In this document: one piece after another, positions 8,844 to 17,825 of the stretch
Numbering within the stretch: position 1 is the stretch's first letter
Layout of the letters: each line of letters begins with the position of its first letter
From: an uncultured Blautia sp.
GTDB lineage: Bacteria; Bacillota; Clostridia; Lachnospirales; Lachnospiraceae
Assembly (NCBI GenBank): GCA_900549015.1
Contig: URMH01000014.1
Location: 1-57,713, forward strand
Reading direction: 5' to 3'
DNA length: 57,713 bases
The notes under the pieces: model-generated
Database searches by the model: none
Seen by the model: only the letters and a program-made list of their open reading frames with translations
Told to the model about the DNA's origin: nothing
Translations under genes and position numbers: made by a program

Positions 8844-9743
8844 ATGGAAAAGGGAATGTATGGAGTTGTATTGACTCCTTTTAGCAGTGACGGGCAGTTA
8901 AATATGGATGCGCTGTATCAGGAACTTATTTACTGCAGAGATACGTGTGTACAAGGGCTTCTTATGTGTGGTTCGACAGGAGAATTTATTTATATGGATA
9001 CAGAGCAACAGAAAGAGGTTCTTGCAGCGGGGATGGAAACGGTAGGAAAACATAAAATTTTAATTGGGGGAGCAAGTGCACCCACGGAAAGAGGAGTGCA
9101 GAATCTTTTGGAATATATGGAAAAAATAGGATATAAATATGCTCTTATATGTCCACCGTATTATTTTCCTCAGACACCGGAAAATGTACTGAATTTCTAT
9201 AGAACTATATCAAAGAAAACTCCGCCGGGAATAAAAATTCTCATGTATAATATTCCGTTTTGTGCGCCTGAGATTCCTTTGGAATATATGAAAGAGCTTC
9301 TTGATATTCCGAATATCATTGGATTGAAGGACAGCAGCGGAAATATGATGTATTTGTCAAAAGTGATGGGTGTAATAAAAGAAAAAAGGCCGGATTTTCA
9401 TGTGTTTACAGGACAGGACATTTGTTTGCTGCCAGCGCTTACACTTGGTGCATCGGGATGTATATCGGCTCTTAGCTGGATGTTTGATAAAGAAGAAAAA
9501 GAATTGATAGAAGCATATCATTGCAGAAATTTGGAAAAAGCATCACAAATTCAAATGAATATTATACAGCTTGTAAGACATCTGGATGGAATTGCATTTC
9601 CGGAAAACTATCGCATTTTATCGGGGATTATCGGTGTGGATGCAGGAAAAGTACAGCGTCATTTTGATAATTTGAATGATGAATTTTGTTCCCAGTGGAT
9701 TGCGCAGACGATTGTTCTGGTGCAAAAGCTGAGGATGAGATAA
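8844..9743 (+). CDS. Dihydrodipicolinate synthase/N-acetylneuraminate lyase family aldolase (1)
   Basis: The 299-residue TIM-barrel class I aldolase shows the family core: GSTGE at residues 43-47, the tyrosine in MYNIP (Tyr135) and the Schiff-base lysine in GLKDSSGN (Lys162). It is first in the operon after AAAGGAGGA. Family members cleave or form 2-keto acids, and catabolic relatives split 2-keto-3-deoxy sugar acids into pyruvate plus an aldehyde. With dehydrogenase, lactonase-fold and enolase-superfamily neighbours that role fits here better than lysine synthesis. The exact substrate cannot be read from the sequence. Confidence 0.88.
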   Translation: MEKGMYGVVLTPFSSDGQLNMDALYQELIYCRDTCVQGLLMCGSTGEFIYMDTEQQKEVLAAGMETVGKHKILIGGASAPTERGVQNLLEYMEKIGYKYALICPPYYFPQTPENVLNFYRTISKKTPPGIKILMYNIPFCAPEIPLEYMKELLDIPNIIGLKDSSGNMMYLSKVMGVIKEKRPDFHVFTGQDICLLPALTLGASGCISALSWMFDKEEKELIEAYHCRNLEKASQIQMNIIQLVRHLDGIAFPENYRILSGIIGVDAGKVQRHFDNLNDEFCSQWIAQTIVLVQKLRMR

Positions 9744-9776
9744 AGAAAAAATAAAATAGAACAGGAGGATTTGGTA

Positions 9777-11093
9777 ATGAAAAAAAGGTTTTTGAGTGTG
9801 TTTCTTTGTGCGGCAATGTCGGTGGGAATGTTTGGCGACATGAGTCATGAAGTAAAAGCGGAAGAAAATGTAGAAATTCAGTTTCTGCATACGGCATGGG
9901 TTCCGGAACAGCTTGAAATTCTGGAGCGCGCAATTTCGGATTTTGAGGCGGAAAATCCGGGTATTAAAATTGTAGAGACACGAAGCAGTTGGACGGATGC
10001 GCCTTCTCAGATTATGACTTCTATTGTAAGTGGGAATGCACCGGATTTAATTATGTGTAATACTTCGATGCTTGCAGAATACAGAGGAATTGGAGCACTT
10101 GCAGATTTAAGTGAATTTGTACCGGAAGAGCTTGTGAACAGTTTTCTTCCAAGTGCAAAAGCAATGATTACAACAGAAGATGGAAAAATTGACGGATTGC
10201 CGCAAGAAGGCTGTAACTGGGCATTGTTTTATAGAAAAGACCTTTTTGAAGAAGCAGGACTTGACCCCAATAAGCCACCAAAAACATACGAAGAATTTCT
10301 CGAATGTGCAAAAGCTTTGACTAAAGATACAGATGGAGATGGGACGATAGATCAGTATGGATATGCCTGGCCAGTACAGGCAGAAAATGCTTCTGATTAT
10401 TGGGTGCATTTCATGCAGATGTGCGGAGCTGATATTTCGTTGTATGAAGATGAAACGTGGAAATCAAAACTTTCTGATGAGGCGGCAATAAAGGGAACAC
10501 AGATGATGGTTGATCTTGTTCAGACTCATAAAGTGACTCCGGACAGTGTTGTGGATTATGACTGGGAGGCAGTAACAAATGCTTTTGTATCAGGAGAAGT
10601 TGCAATGATGCAGAACGGAGCGTGGGTAACGGGATCGGTTGCGGAAAAAGGACCGGATTTGGAAGGAAAATGGGGAACTGCAATTATGTTCGATGGTCCG
10701 GATAATACCGTATACAGAGGTTACCCTAATACGTTTAATATTTTGGAAGCTTCAGAGCATAAAGAAGAGGCGTGGAAGTTTTTGGATTACTTTTATAATA
10801 CACCAAGTGATGTAGAGGGGCTGACTATAGCAGGAGCTTTTTGCAATGCAGCAGGAGGTATGCTGTATTCTGAAGATTTTGTTCAATATGCAAAGAAGAA
10901 TTATGACGAAAAACTTCAGCCGTTTTTAGACGAAGTAGATAAATGTATGATACCGCCTCTTGATCCCTCATGGCAATCCCTTACCAGTATGTATGGAAAT
11001 TCTACGGTACAGCAGATGTTGATGGGAAGCGTTTCGGTTGAAGAGGGGATGAATACACTTGATGAAAAGTTAAAAGAACTTCATGGAGAATGA
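9777..11093 (+). CDS. ABC transporter sugar-binding protein (family 1)
   Basis: The 438-residue protein is a MalE/UgpB-type extracellular solute-binding protein. It has a signal peptide (MKKRFLSVFLCAAMSVGMFG core) ending near VKA-EEN around residue 28, then an FLHTAWVPEQ start and a DTDGDGTIDQYGYAW acidic loop common in this group. The start is the ATG after ACAGGAGGATTTGGTA; an upstream TTG would overlap that site. The only cysteine in the leader is in VFLCAA, which is a poor lipobox, so lipid anchoring is doubtful, unusual for a Gram-positive binding protein. Its partners are the two permeases that follow. A hairpin separates it from them and may raise its relative expression. Confidence 0.92.
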   Translation: MKKRFLSVFLCAAMSVGMFGDMSHEVKAEENVEIQFLHTAWVPEQLEILERAISDFEAENPGIKIVETRSSWTDAPSQIMTSIVSGNAPDLIMCNTSMLAEYRGIGALADLSEFVPEELVNSFLPSAKAMITTEDGKIDGLPQEGCNWALFYRKDLFEEAGLDPNKPPKTYEEFLECAKALTKDTDGDGTIDQYGYAWPVQAENASDYWVHFMQMCGADISLYEDETWKSKLSDEAAIKGTQMMVDLVQTHKVTPDSVVDYDWEAVTNAFVSGEVAMMQNGAWVTGSVAEKGPDLEGKWGTAIMFDGPDNTVYRGYPNTFNILEASEHKEEAWKFLDYFYNTPSDVEGLTIAGAFCNAAGGMLYSEDFVQYAKKNYDEKLQPFLDEVDKCMIPPLDPSWQSLTSMYGNSTVQQMLMGSVSVEEGMNTLDEKLKELHGE

Positions 11094-11101
11094 TAGCTGG
11101 A

Positions 11102-11142
11102 ATTGAAACAGGAGTGTCGTAAAAGGCACTCCCGGTTTCAAT
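11102..11142 (+). other. Intercistronic stem-loop between binding protein and permease
   Basis: ATTGAAAC pairs with GTTTCAAT and GGAGTG with CACTCC around a ten-base loop. No T tract follows. Such hairpins commonly stabilise the upstream binding-protein message or partially terminate. The role is inferred. Confidence 0.6.
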
Positions 11143-11161
11143 TTACGAGGAGAGATACCAG

Positions 11162-12037
11162 ATGAAAAAAAGAATAAAAACAACAGTAACACCTTATTTG
11201 TTTCTTCTTCCATGCGCCGCATTAATTTTGGTTATTTTAATCTATCCTGTTTTATCGGGGGTTGTCAACAGCTTTTATAATGAAAGTTTGATTCGTCCTG
11301 TGAAACCGGAGTTTGTGGCAGTGGAGAATTATAAATCGTTATTAACGGATTCTATGTTTCTGGATGCTTTAAGACGTTCTATTGTATGGACGCTTGCTAT
11401 TCTTGTATTCGAAATGTTTTTTGGGCTTTTGTTTGCTGTGCTTTTAAATAAAAATATTTATTGTAAAAAGCTATTCCGATGTCTAGTCTTGATTCCGTGG
11501 ATTATTCCTAATGCCATAGCAGGTATTATATGGAAATGGTTTTTGAATGAATCATTTGGAATGATGAATTATCTTTTAAAAAGCACAGGGATTATTTCAC
11601 ATAACCTTTCGTGGTTGTCCGATGAAAAGCTGGCGGCCGTATCAGTTGTTATGGTCATTATATGGAAGAGTATTCCCTTTGTTGCAATTACATTGCTTGC
11701 TGGAATTCAGGCAATACCCGGTGATTTATATGAAGCGGCAAAGGTAGACGGGGCAACAGGAAGCCAGTGTTTTCGATTTGTTACGATTCCCATGTTAAAA
11801 AGTATTATGTTAATTACGGCAATTCTTACATCCATATGGAATTTTAATCAGTTGGAAATTATCCAAGTTGTAACAAAAGGAGGACCAGGAGAAGCTACGT
11901 TATCTCTACCGGTATATATATACCGTTTGTTTATGCAGACATTTCAGACAAGCTATGCTTCGGCAGCAGCCGTTATTATGATGATTGTGCTGATTATTCC
12001 ATGTATTGTGTATGTGAGGAAATTATTGAAGGAGTGA
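11162..12037 (+). CDS. ABC sugar transporter permease, MalF/UgpA type
   Basis: The 291-residue integral membrane protein has about six hydrophobic segments, the first at residues 11-33. The cytoplasmic EAA loop reads YEAAKVDGATGSQCFRFVTIPML near residues 197-219, the contact point for the ATPase subunit. It starts after CGAGGAGAGATACCAG and lies 4 bases from the next permease gene. With that partner it would form the heterodimeric channel for the binding protein at 9777. No ATPase gene is in the operon, so a shared MsmK-type ATPase encoded elsewhere is expected, as is common in Firmicutes. Confidence 0.93.
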   Translation: MKKRIKTTVTPYLFLLPCAALILVILIYPVLSGVVNSFYNESLIRPVKPEFVAVENYKSLLTDSMFLDALRRSIVWTLAILVFEMFFGLLFAVLLNKNIYCKKLFRCLVLIPWIIPNAIAGIIWKWFLNESFGMMNYLLKSTGIISHNLSWLSDEKLAAVSVVMVIIWKSIPFVAITLLAGIQAIPGDLYEAAKVDGATGSQCFRFVTIPMLKSIMLITAILTSIWNFNQLEIIQVVTKGGPGEATLSLPVYIYRLFMQTFQTSYASAAAVIMMIVLIIPCIVYVRKLLKE

Positions 12038-12041
12038 GCAA

Positions 12042-12884
12042 ATGACACGAGCGCAAAAAAGACAATATAGTAAAATAGGATGTACTTTGGTTATTTTGAT
12101 TTTGACAGTTGTTTTGATTTTGCCATTTTTATGGATGATTTCTACTTCCTTTAAAGAGGCAGATGAAATTTTTTTGGAGATACCCAAATGGCTGCCTTCA
12201 GAATTTAGCTTTAAAAATTACGGAGAAATATGGAATAGGGGATATTTTAAAACGTATTTTGTAAATTCGCTGATTATTTCTTTTGCCACAATGGGGATTT
12301 CCCTGATTGTTGCCATGTTTGCAGGATATGGAATTTCGCGTTTTCGCTTTCATGGCAGAACCTTTTTTTCTGTAGTACTGATTGTAGTGCAGATGTTTCC
12401 TTCTATGCTTCTTTTAATTCCAATGTATATGATTATGAGTAAACTGGGACTTTTGAATACTCATTTATCTATGGTTATAGCATATACTACTTTTGCTATG
12501 CCATTTTGCGCATGGATGATAAAAGGATATTTTGATACAATTCCGGTGTCACTTGAAGAAGCAGCAAGAATTGACGGGTGCGGCCGTTTGAGAATCTTGT
12601 TTAAGATTATTATGCCTTTGGCTGCTCCGGGAATTGTGACAGTTGCTATGTTTGCGTTTATTCTTTCCTGGCAGGAATATATGTATGCGCTTACGTTTGC
12701 TAGGACAGAAGAGATGAGAACAATTACCGTAGGTATAGCTCTTATGCAGGGACAACATGGAAGTGTTAATTGGGGACAGATAATGGCTGGATCAGTATTG
12801 GCATGTTTGCCAGGGTTACTATTATTTACATATCTGGAAAAATATCTAGTGCAGGGATTTACTATGGGAGCGATTAAGGAGTAA
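12042..12884 (+). CDS. ABC sugar transporter permease, MalG/UgpE type
   Basis: The 280-residue membrane protein has a first helix at residues 14-32 (LVILILTVVLILPFLWMIST) followed by SFKEADEIF, typical of MalG-like permeases. The EAA loop reads LEEAARIDGCGRLRILFKIIMPL near residues 171-193, and the C-terminal FTMGAIKE matches the family end. It is tightly packed between the other permease and the dehydrogenase gene (2 bases), so it is clearly co-transcribed. It should pair with the 11162 product. Confidence 0.93.
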   Translation: MTRAQKRQYSKIGCTLVILILTVVLILPFLWMISTSFKEADEIFLEIPKWLPSEFSFKNYGEIWNRGYFKTYFVNSLIISFATMGISLIVAMFAGYGISRFRFHGRTFFSVVLIVVQMFPSMLLLIPMYMIMSKLGLLNTHLSMVIAYTTFAMPFCAWMIKGYFDTIPVSLEEAARIDGCGRLRILFKIIMPLAAPGIVTVAMFAFILSWQEYMYALTFARTEEMRTITVGIALMQGQHGSVNWGQIMAGSVLACLPGLLLFTYLEKYLVQGFTMGAIKE

Positions 12885-12886
12885 AA

Positions 12887-13849
12887 ATGAAGAAAAAAAT
12901 CAGAATAGGATTAATAGGGTGCGGAAGAGTAGCAGAAAATCATATTTTAGCAATTAAACAATGTGTATGGGCAGAAGTTACAGCAGTTTCAGGGGGAAGA
13001 CATGCAAAAGAATTTGGGGAAAAGCTAGGAGTGCCTGTTTTGTCTGAGGATGAAATTTGTAAGTACGCTTCTGTAGATGCGTTGTGTATTCTTACGCCGC
13101 CTGAGTTTCATTACATATATGCGATGAAAGGTATTGAAGCGGGAAAACACATTCTTGTAGAAAAACCGGTAAGTTTTTCGGAGCAGGAAATAGAAGAAAT
13201 GAAAACAGCCTCAAAGAAAAATGGAGTGGTTTGTATGCCGGGACACAGTTATATTTACTTGCCGGAATTGATACGGATGAAACGTGCTCTTGAAGAGAAG
13301 CGGTTAGGAGTGCCTGCATACATTTATTTATCAGAAATGTATTATATGTCAAAAGAGCTGGCGGTAAAGTATACAGGACCGGAAACAGATGTCCTTTGTC
13401 ATCAATTGTATCTTTGTTTGGCATTTTTGGGTGTGCCGTTGCGGACGACGGCATTTCGTACTCAGATAGATGGAAAAGAAAATGAGACAGAAGGTGCTCA
13501 GGTTTCGGTAATGTTGGAATATGAGCAGGGTACGATTGTGCAGATTTTTGTAACGTGGGCGGCAGAGGATTATTCATCAGAACCGTGGACATTTAAAATC
13601 AAGATTCTGGGAAATAAAGGAAGCATGAATTTTTCCAGAAGAGATTTTATAGAAAAGACAGATACGGGATACGAACAAAGTCTCTATCAGGAAATGTTTA
13701 ATGAAGAAATGAAATGGTTTGTGGAAAGGTGTATTTTACAGGGAGAGCAACCGATTTCCACAATGGAAGATGCGAGACAGGTGTGCATACTTCATAAAGC
13801 GGTAGTAAAAGCGATTAATGAAAAAATAGTTGTGGAGGGACTGGAATGA
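12887..13849 (+). CDS. Gfo/Idh/MocA-family sugar dehydrogenase (1)
   Basis: The 320-residue protein has an N-terminal Rossmann fold with GLIGCGRVAENH (residues 8-19) and the family EKP motif in HILVEKPVSFSE, whose lysine is catalytic in characterised members. The rest is the alpha/beta substrate domain. Relatives oxidise a sugar or inositol hydroxyl with NAD(P). In this operon oxidation to a lactone or keto-sugar is the likely first step. The stop overlaps the next start (ATGA at 13846), giving translational coupling with the dehydratase gene. Substrate and cofactor preference are not evident. Confidence 0.88.
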   Translation: MKKKIRIGLIGCGRVAENHILAIKQCVWAEVTAVSGGRHAKEFGEKLGVPVLSEDEICKYASVDALCILTPPEFHYIYAMKGIEAGKHILVEKPVSFSEQEIEEMKTASKKNGVVCMPGHSYIYLPELIRMKRALEEKRLGVPAYIYLSEMYYMSKELAVKYTGPETDVLCHQLYLCLAFLGVPLRTTAFRTQIDGKENETEGAQVSVMLEYEQGTIVQIFVTWAAEDYSSEPWTFKIKILGNKGSMNFSRRDFIEKTDTGYEQSLYQEMFNEEMKWFVERCILQGEQPISTMEDARQVCILHKAVVKAINEKIVVEGLE

Positions 13850-15021
13850 AGATAACGGATGTGGAAACAATCTTATTATGTTACAGATATGAACAGGATG
13901 AAAAGTGGAAGTGGTCAGGGGGCGCTACACTCCAGAGGAATTGCGTGCTTGTGCGTATTACAGTGGATGATAAATATACTGGACTTGGTGAAATCGGAGA
14001 GTCCGCTTATCTTCCGAGAGCAGTAGAAACGATGATAGATACACGCTTTAAAAAGATGCTTCTGGGGGAAGATCCATTTAATATTGAAAAAATATGGAGA
14101 AAACTCTATATTCAGTCTGCACATTATGGAAGACGGGGAGTAATTGCTACGATTCTCAGCGGGATAGATATTGCTTTATATGATGTTATGGGGAAGATTC
14201 TTCAGAGACCTGTTTACGATTTGATTGGCGGAAAGTATAGAACAAAATTTAAGGCATATGCCAGTGGGGGAATGGCGAAATCTGTAGATTCTCTGGCTGA
14301 AGAAGCACTTGGTTATGTTGCGAAAGGATATTTTGGTTTCAAGGTTCGAATTGGAAATGAAGACCCGGAAGAAGATATAGAATTAATTCGAGAATTGCGA
14401 AAAAGAGTAGGGTCAAAACCGGCTCTTCTCGTAGATGCAGGTCAATGTTACACGAATTTTCCATGGACTTATGATACAGCGTATCGTGTATGCAAAAAAC
14501 TGGAAGACTGTGATCTTTTCTGGATGGAAGAGCCGCTTCATCCAGATGATGTAGAAGGATTTAAACGTTTAACTGCGAATACAAGCATTCCTATTGTTGC
14601 AGGAGAAAATGAATTTACAAGATATGGTTTTGCACCTCTGATTACAGGACATGCTGTAGATATGATTCAGCCGGATGTGACGCGTTCAGGAGGAATATCT
14701 GAGTGTAAGCGAATTGCGGCAATTGCTTCGGCGCATCATATGAGAATGGCGCCTCATATTTTTGGAAGCGGAGTAGGATTTATGGCGAATATGCATTTTA
14801 TGGCATCAGAGCCAGAGGCGTTTATTATGGAACACGACCAGACTTTAAATCCTCTTAGAGAGGAGCTTCTGATAAAGCCTATTGTATATAAAGACGGATA
14901 TGTAGAATTGATACAGGATTTACCGGGATTAGGCGTGGAGCTGAGGGAAGAAACAATAAAGAAATATGCATACAATGACATTGATGCAGTAAATAAAGGC
15001 GAATTTGTCCCAATATATTAA
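13846..15021 (+). CDS. Mandelate racemase-type enolase-superfamily sugar-acid dehydratase
   Basis: The 391-residue protein has the capping domain plus TIM barrel of the mandelate racemase subgroup. Visible catalytic features are the base motif KVR (Lys166/Arg168, a KxR variant of KxK), metal ligands Asp197 (VDAGQ), the Glu pair 228/229 (WMEEP) and Glu254 (AGENE), and the Asp277 (QPD) with His304 (PHIFGSG) dyad. The His/Asp dyad is characteristic of dehydratases acting on sugar acids such as galactonate or related aldonates. It would turn an aldonate into a 2-keto-3-deoxy acid for the operon's aldolases. The exact sugar acid is unknown. Confidence 0.85.
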   Translation: MKITDVETILLCYRYEQDEKWKWSGGATLQRNCVLVRITVDDKYTGLGEIGESAYLPRAVETMIDTRFKKMLLGEDPFNIEKIWRKLYIQSAHYGRRGVIATILSGIDIALYDVMGKILQRPVYDLIGGKYRTKFKAYASGGMAKSVDSLAEEALGYVAKGYFGFKVRIGNEDPEEDIELIRELRKRVGSKPALLVDAGQCYTNFPWTYDTAYRVCKKLEDCDLFWMEEPLHPDDVEGFKRLTANTSIPIVAGENEFTRYGFAPLITGHAVDMIQPDVTRSGGISECKRIAAIASAHHMRMAPHIFGSGVGFMANMHFMASEPEAFIMEHDQTLNPLREELLIKPIVYKDGYVELIQDLPGLGVELREETIKKYAYNDIDAVNKGEFVPIY

Positions 15022-15032
15022 AGGAGAAAATT

Positions 15033-15761
15033 TTGGAAGAAAAAAAGCAAATATGGAAAGTAACTCCTGTTTTAACTGGAGATTTTGGAATGGTTAGAGA
15101 TGACATTAAATATAGAAATGGAAATCCAGAAATACAGGAATTTGTACCATCGGTATTATTTCTTCTTGAGTCAAGTGGACATCAAATTGTTGTGGATACC
15201 GGATTTGGAGATCCTTCATTGTGTTCTGATAAATTCCAGCTATGCGTAAGACGTAATCGCTCTTTTGAAAATATTTTGAAGGAGGCATCTTTGAATCCGG
15301 AAAAGATAGAAGCAGTTATTTTTACGCATCTTCACTGGGATCACGTAGGGAATGCGGCATCTTTTTCTAATGCAGTATATTATTGCCAGAAAAAAGAATG
15401 GGAAAGAGCGCAAGTCTATCCAGATGAATACCCAAAGGAGTGGTTTTCCTGGTTAAGTAAAAATAGAAACAGAGTACGCTTGATACAGGGGGATGATGCA
15501 GAAGAGATTTTTTCGGGAATTTTTGTGCAGTATACAGGCGGACATACATGTGGTTCTCAAATGATAATTGTTTGCATGGAAAATGGATATGGCATCATTA
15601 CAGGAGATGTAGTAATGACAGAAAAAAATATGCGAGAAGAAATTCCCGTAGGTCTATGTGTGAACGAAGAAGAGTGCCAGGCAGTATTTGAGACCATAAA
15701 AAAATGGAAACCCGTAATGGTATATCCTTCTCATGATTTTGAGATTTTTAACAGGAGGTAG
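15033..15761 (+). CDS. Metallo-beta-lactamase-fold hydrolase, candidate sugar lactonase
   Basis: The 242-residue protein begins at TTG after AAAGGAGAAAATT. It carries the metal motif THLHWDHVG (His99, His101, Asp103, His104), a downstream YTGGHT histidine, GIITGDVV with the bridging Asp, and YPSHDFEIF. The overall layout resembles AiiA-type N-acyl-homoserine lactonases. In this operon, between a sugar-acid dehydratase and an aldolase, hydrolysis of a sugar lactone is a more natural role than quorum quenching. That assignment is inference; the fold call is secure. Confidence 0.8.
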   Translation: MEEKKQIWKVTPVLTGDFGMVRDDIKYRNGNPEIQEFVPSVLFLLESSGHQIVVDTGFGDPSLCSDKFQLCVRRNRSFENILKEASLNPEKIEAVIFTHLHWDHVGNAASFSNAVYYCQKKEWERAQVYPDEYPKEWFSWLSKNRNRVRLIQGDDAEEIFSGIFVQYTGGHTCGSQMIIVCMENGYGIITGDVVMTEKNMREEIPVGLCVNEEECQAVFETIKKWKPVMVYPSHDFEIFNRR

Positions 15762-15765
15762 TTTA

Positions 15766-16674
15766 ATGGGAACGCTAAAAGGTATTATTCCGGTCATACC
15801 AACTCCTTTTACTGATGATGGCAAATATGTAGACTATGGGAACTTTGAGGACATAGTAGATATGGCAATAAGAGATGGAGCTCATGGGATTTGTCTTTTT
15901 GCAGCAGGCGCGGAATTTTATAAACTTACCATGGACGAGAGAAAAGAACTTTTTCAGAGAGCTCTTCAAGCGAATAAAGGGAGAGTACCGATTGTTGCAA
16001 CTGTGAGCAGTCATGCTACAGTTCTGGCAATAAGAGAGGCGATTTATTATGAAAAAAAAGGAGCGGCTGCATTGAATATTATGCCGCCGGGTTTCGCATC
16101 GCCAACATCGGAAATGCTTGTAAAACATCTGAGAACAATTGCAGATAGTGTGCGAATACCGATTATTATCCAGTATGCTCCTGCATTAAATGGAGTAGAA
16201 ATTCCGTGTTCCACATTTGAAGGAATTGGTGAAAAGAATTCTCGTGAATTATACATTAAACTGGAAGCATCTCCTACGGGACCGGCAATTACAGCATTAA
16301 GAAGTAAAACACATAATAAATATGGTATAATCGTTGGTAACGGAGGAGAGTGTATGTATGAAGCGCTGTTTCGGGGGGCGTGCGCTGTAATGCCCGGGGC
16401 TGCATTAATACGTCCTTATCGAATGATTTATGATGCTTTTGAAAAGGGAGAGAAAGAAAAAGCTTTTGACCTTTTCAATAAATATCTTCCACATATACAT
16501 TTAATGCAGCGAGATATAGAATCGTTTGTAGCTCTCGAAAAAATTATATTAAAAAAGAGAGGTATTATGAGGAATACTGTTTGCAGACAGCCGGGGAAGT
16601 ATCCGGATAAACAGACTCTAGCACTGCTGGAACAGCACTTAGATTACGTATACAGAGAGTTTTCCGTAATATAA
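15766..16674 (+). CDS. Dihydrodipicolinate synthase family aldolase (2)
   Basis: The 302-residue second DapA-family protein has Tyr137 (IIQYAPA) and the putative Schiff-base Lys165 in LYIKLEASPTGP. The usual GSTGE loop is replaced by FAAGAEF, so it differs clearly from the paralogue at 8844 and may use another substrate, or the pair may act at successive steps. The start is the ATG after ACAGGAGGTAGTTTA. An upstream in-frame ATG lies inside the preceding gene and ahead of this ribosome site. Pyruvate-forming retro-aldol cleavage is the expected chemistry. Confidence 0.85.
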   Translation: MGTLKGIIPVIPTPFTDDGKYVDYGNFEDIVDMAIRDGAHGICLFAAGAEFYKLTMDERKELFQRALQANKGRVPIVATVSSHATVLAIREAIYYEKKGAAALNIMPPGFASPTSEMLVKHLRTIADSVRIPIIIQYAPALNGVEIPCSTFEGIGEKNSRELYIKLEASPTGPAITALRSKTHNKYGIIVGNGGECMYEALFRGACAVMPGAALIRPYRMIYDAFEKGEKEKAFDLFNKYLPHIHLMQRDIESFVALEKIILKKRGIMRNTVCRQPGKYPDKQTLALLEQHLDYVYREFSVI

Positions 16675-16690
16675 GAAAGAAGGTGTTAAA

Positions 16691-17773
16691 GTGAAAATAG
16701 GGATAATTGGAACAGGATGGAGAGCGCAAGGCTACATGAAAGTAATCAGTCTTTTTTCTCATAGAATGGAAGTTTCAGCAGTGCTGGCTCATTCAGAGAA
16801 AAGCGCACAGGAGATGGAAATATATTTTCCGGGGAAAGTAGAAAGGAATCTGGATGAGTTTTTAAAGAGGGATTATGATTTTGTAATAGTCCTTGTTCTG
16901 GGGAAAAATGTACTTTCATATATTGAAAAGCTTATGGAAAAAGGGATTCCCGTTTTATCAGAAACACCACCGGGATATGGGGTGGAGGAATTGGAAAAAT
17001 GCTGGAAACTGAAGGAAAAATATCACGGAAAAATACAGGTGGCAGAGCAGTGTCATCTCCGTCCATATTATCAGGCTGTTTTAAATATCATAGAAAGAGG
17101 CTGTCTGGGAGAGGTAAGCAATATGTTTATGGGAATGCTGCATGATTATCATGCGGTGAGTCTTATGCGGAAGGTTCTTCATGTGGGATTCGAAAATTGT
17201 ACCATTTATGCAAGACAATATGATTTTCCCGTACAGCATCATTGCGGAAGGGAAGGGCTTCACAGAAACGGAAAAGAAAATATTGTGCATGACAGAAGAA
17301 AACGGGGAGATTTTATTTTCGAAAGCGGAAAAACAGGATTTTACGATTTTTCAGCTGAGCAGTATTTTAATTACTTCCGTACACGGCATATGAATGTAAG
17401 GGGAACATTGGGAGAAATCTATGATTTCGAGCTGTCGTACCTGGGAGAAGACGGACTTCCTTCTATGGGCAGAATAGGGAGAGATGAGCCGGGGCAGTTC
17501 GAAAATCTGGAAGGCTGTACATTGAGAAGTCTTTATTTTAACGGAAAAACAGTATATGAAAATCCTTACTGGAAAGAAGGCGTGCGCCTCAGTGATGACG
17601 AAATAGCTATGGCTGGGATTCTTGACGGAATGAAACGATATGCAGACGGAGGAGAGGAAATTTATTCCCTGCAGGACGCTTTGCAGGATACGTATCTTTA
17701 TTTGTCTATGGATGAGGCAATTAAGAAAGAAGAGCCTGTCTCTACCCGGAAAATGTGCTGGGCAAATACCTGA
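16691..17773 (+). CDS. Gfo/Idh/MocA-family oxidoreductase (2), EKP motif altered
   Basis: The 360-residue protein starts at GTG after GAAGGTGTTAAA. The Rossmann motif GIIGTGWRAQGY is intact, but the segment equivalent to EKP reads LSETPPGYG, so the usual catalytic lysine is threonine. It is distantly related to the dehydrogenase at 12887. It is the last gene of the operon, followed by a GC-rich hairpin. It may be an oxidoreductase with altered chemistry or a non-catalytic relative; the sequence does not decide. Confidence 0.8.
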   Translation: MKIGIIGTGWRAQGYMKVISLFSHRMEVSAVLAHSEKSAQEMEIYFPGKVERNLDEFLKRDYDFVIVLVLGKNVLSYIEKLMEKGIPVLSETPPGYGVEELEKCWKLKEKYHGKIQVAEQCHLRPYYQAVLNIIERGCLGEVSNMFMGMLHDYHAVSLMRKVLHVGFENCTIYARQYDFPVQHHCGREGLHRNGKENIVHDRRKRGDFIFESGKTGFYDFSAEQYFNYFRTRHMNVRGTLGEIYDFELSYLGEDGLPSMGRIGRDEPGQFENLEGCTLRSLYFNGKTVYENPYWKEGVRLSDDEIAMAGILDGMKRYADGGEEIYSLQDALQDTYLYLSMDEAIKKEEPVSTRKMCWANT

Positions 17774-17781
17774 AAGTTTGT

Positions 17782-17808
17782 AAGAGCGCCGCAGGCTGCG
17801 GCGCTCTT
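17782..17808 (+). terminator. GC-rich terminator hairpin between convergent genes
   Basis: AAGAGCGCCGC and GCGGCGCTCTT form a perfect 11-base-pair stem around AGGCT, directly after the operon and 17 bases from the end of the convergent MATE gene. The T tract is weak on both strands, so efficiency is uncertain. Confidence 0.65.
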
Positions 17809-17825
17809 GTGCTTATATATGATAT

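Noticed and set aside
13092..13592. Minus-strand 166-codon frame within the dehydrogenase gene
   Set aside because: The opposite strand encodes a clear Gfo/Idh/MocA protein, and the minus frame has no recognisable domain.
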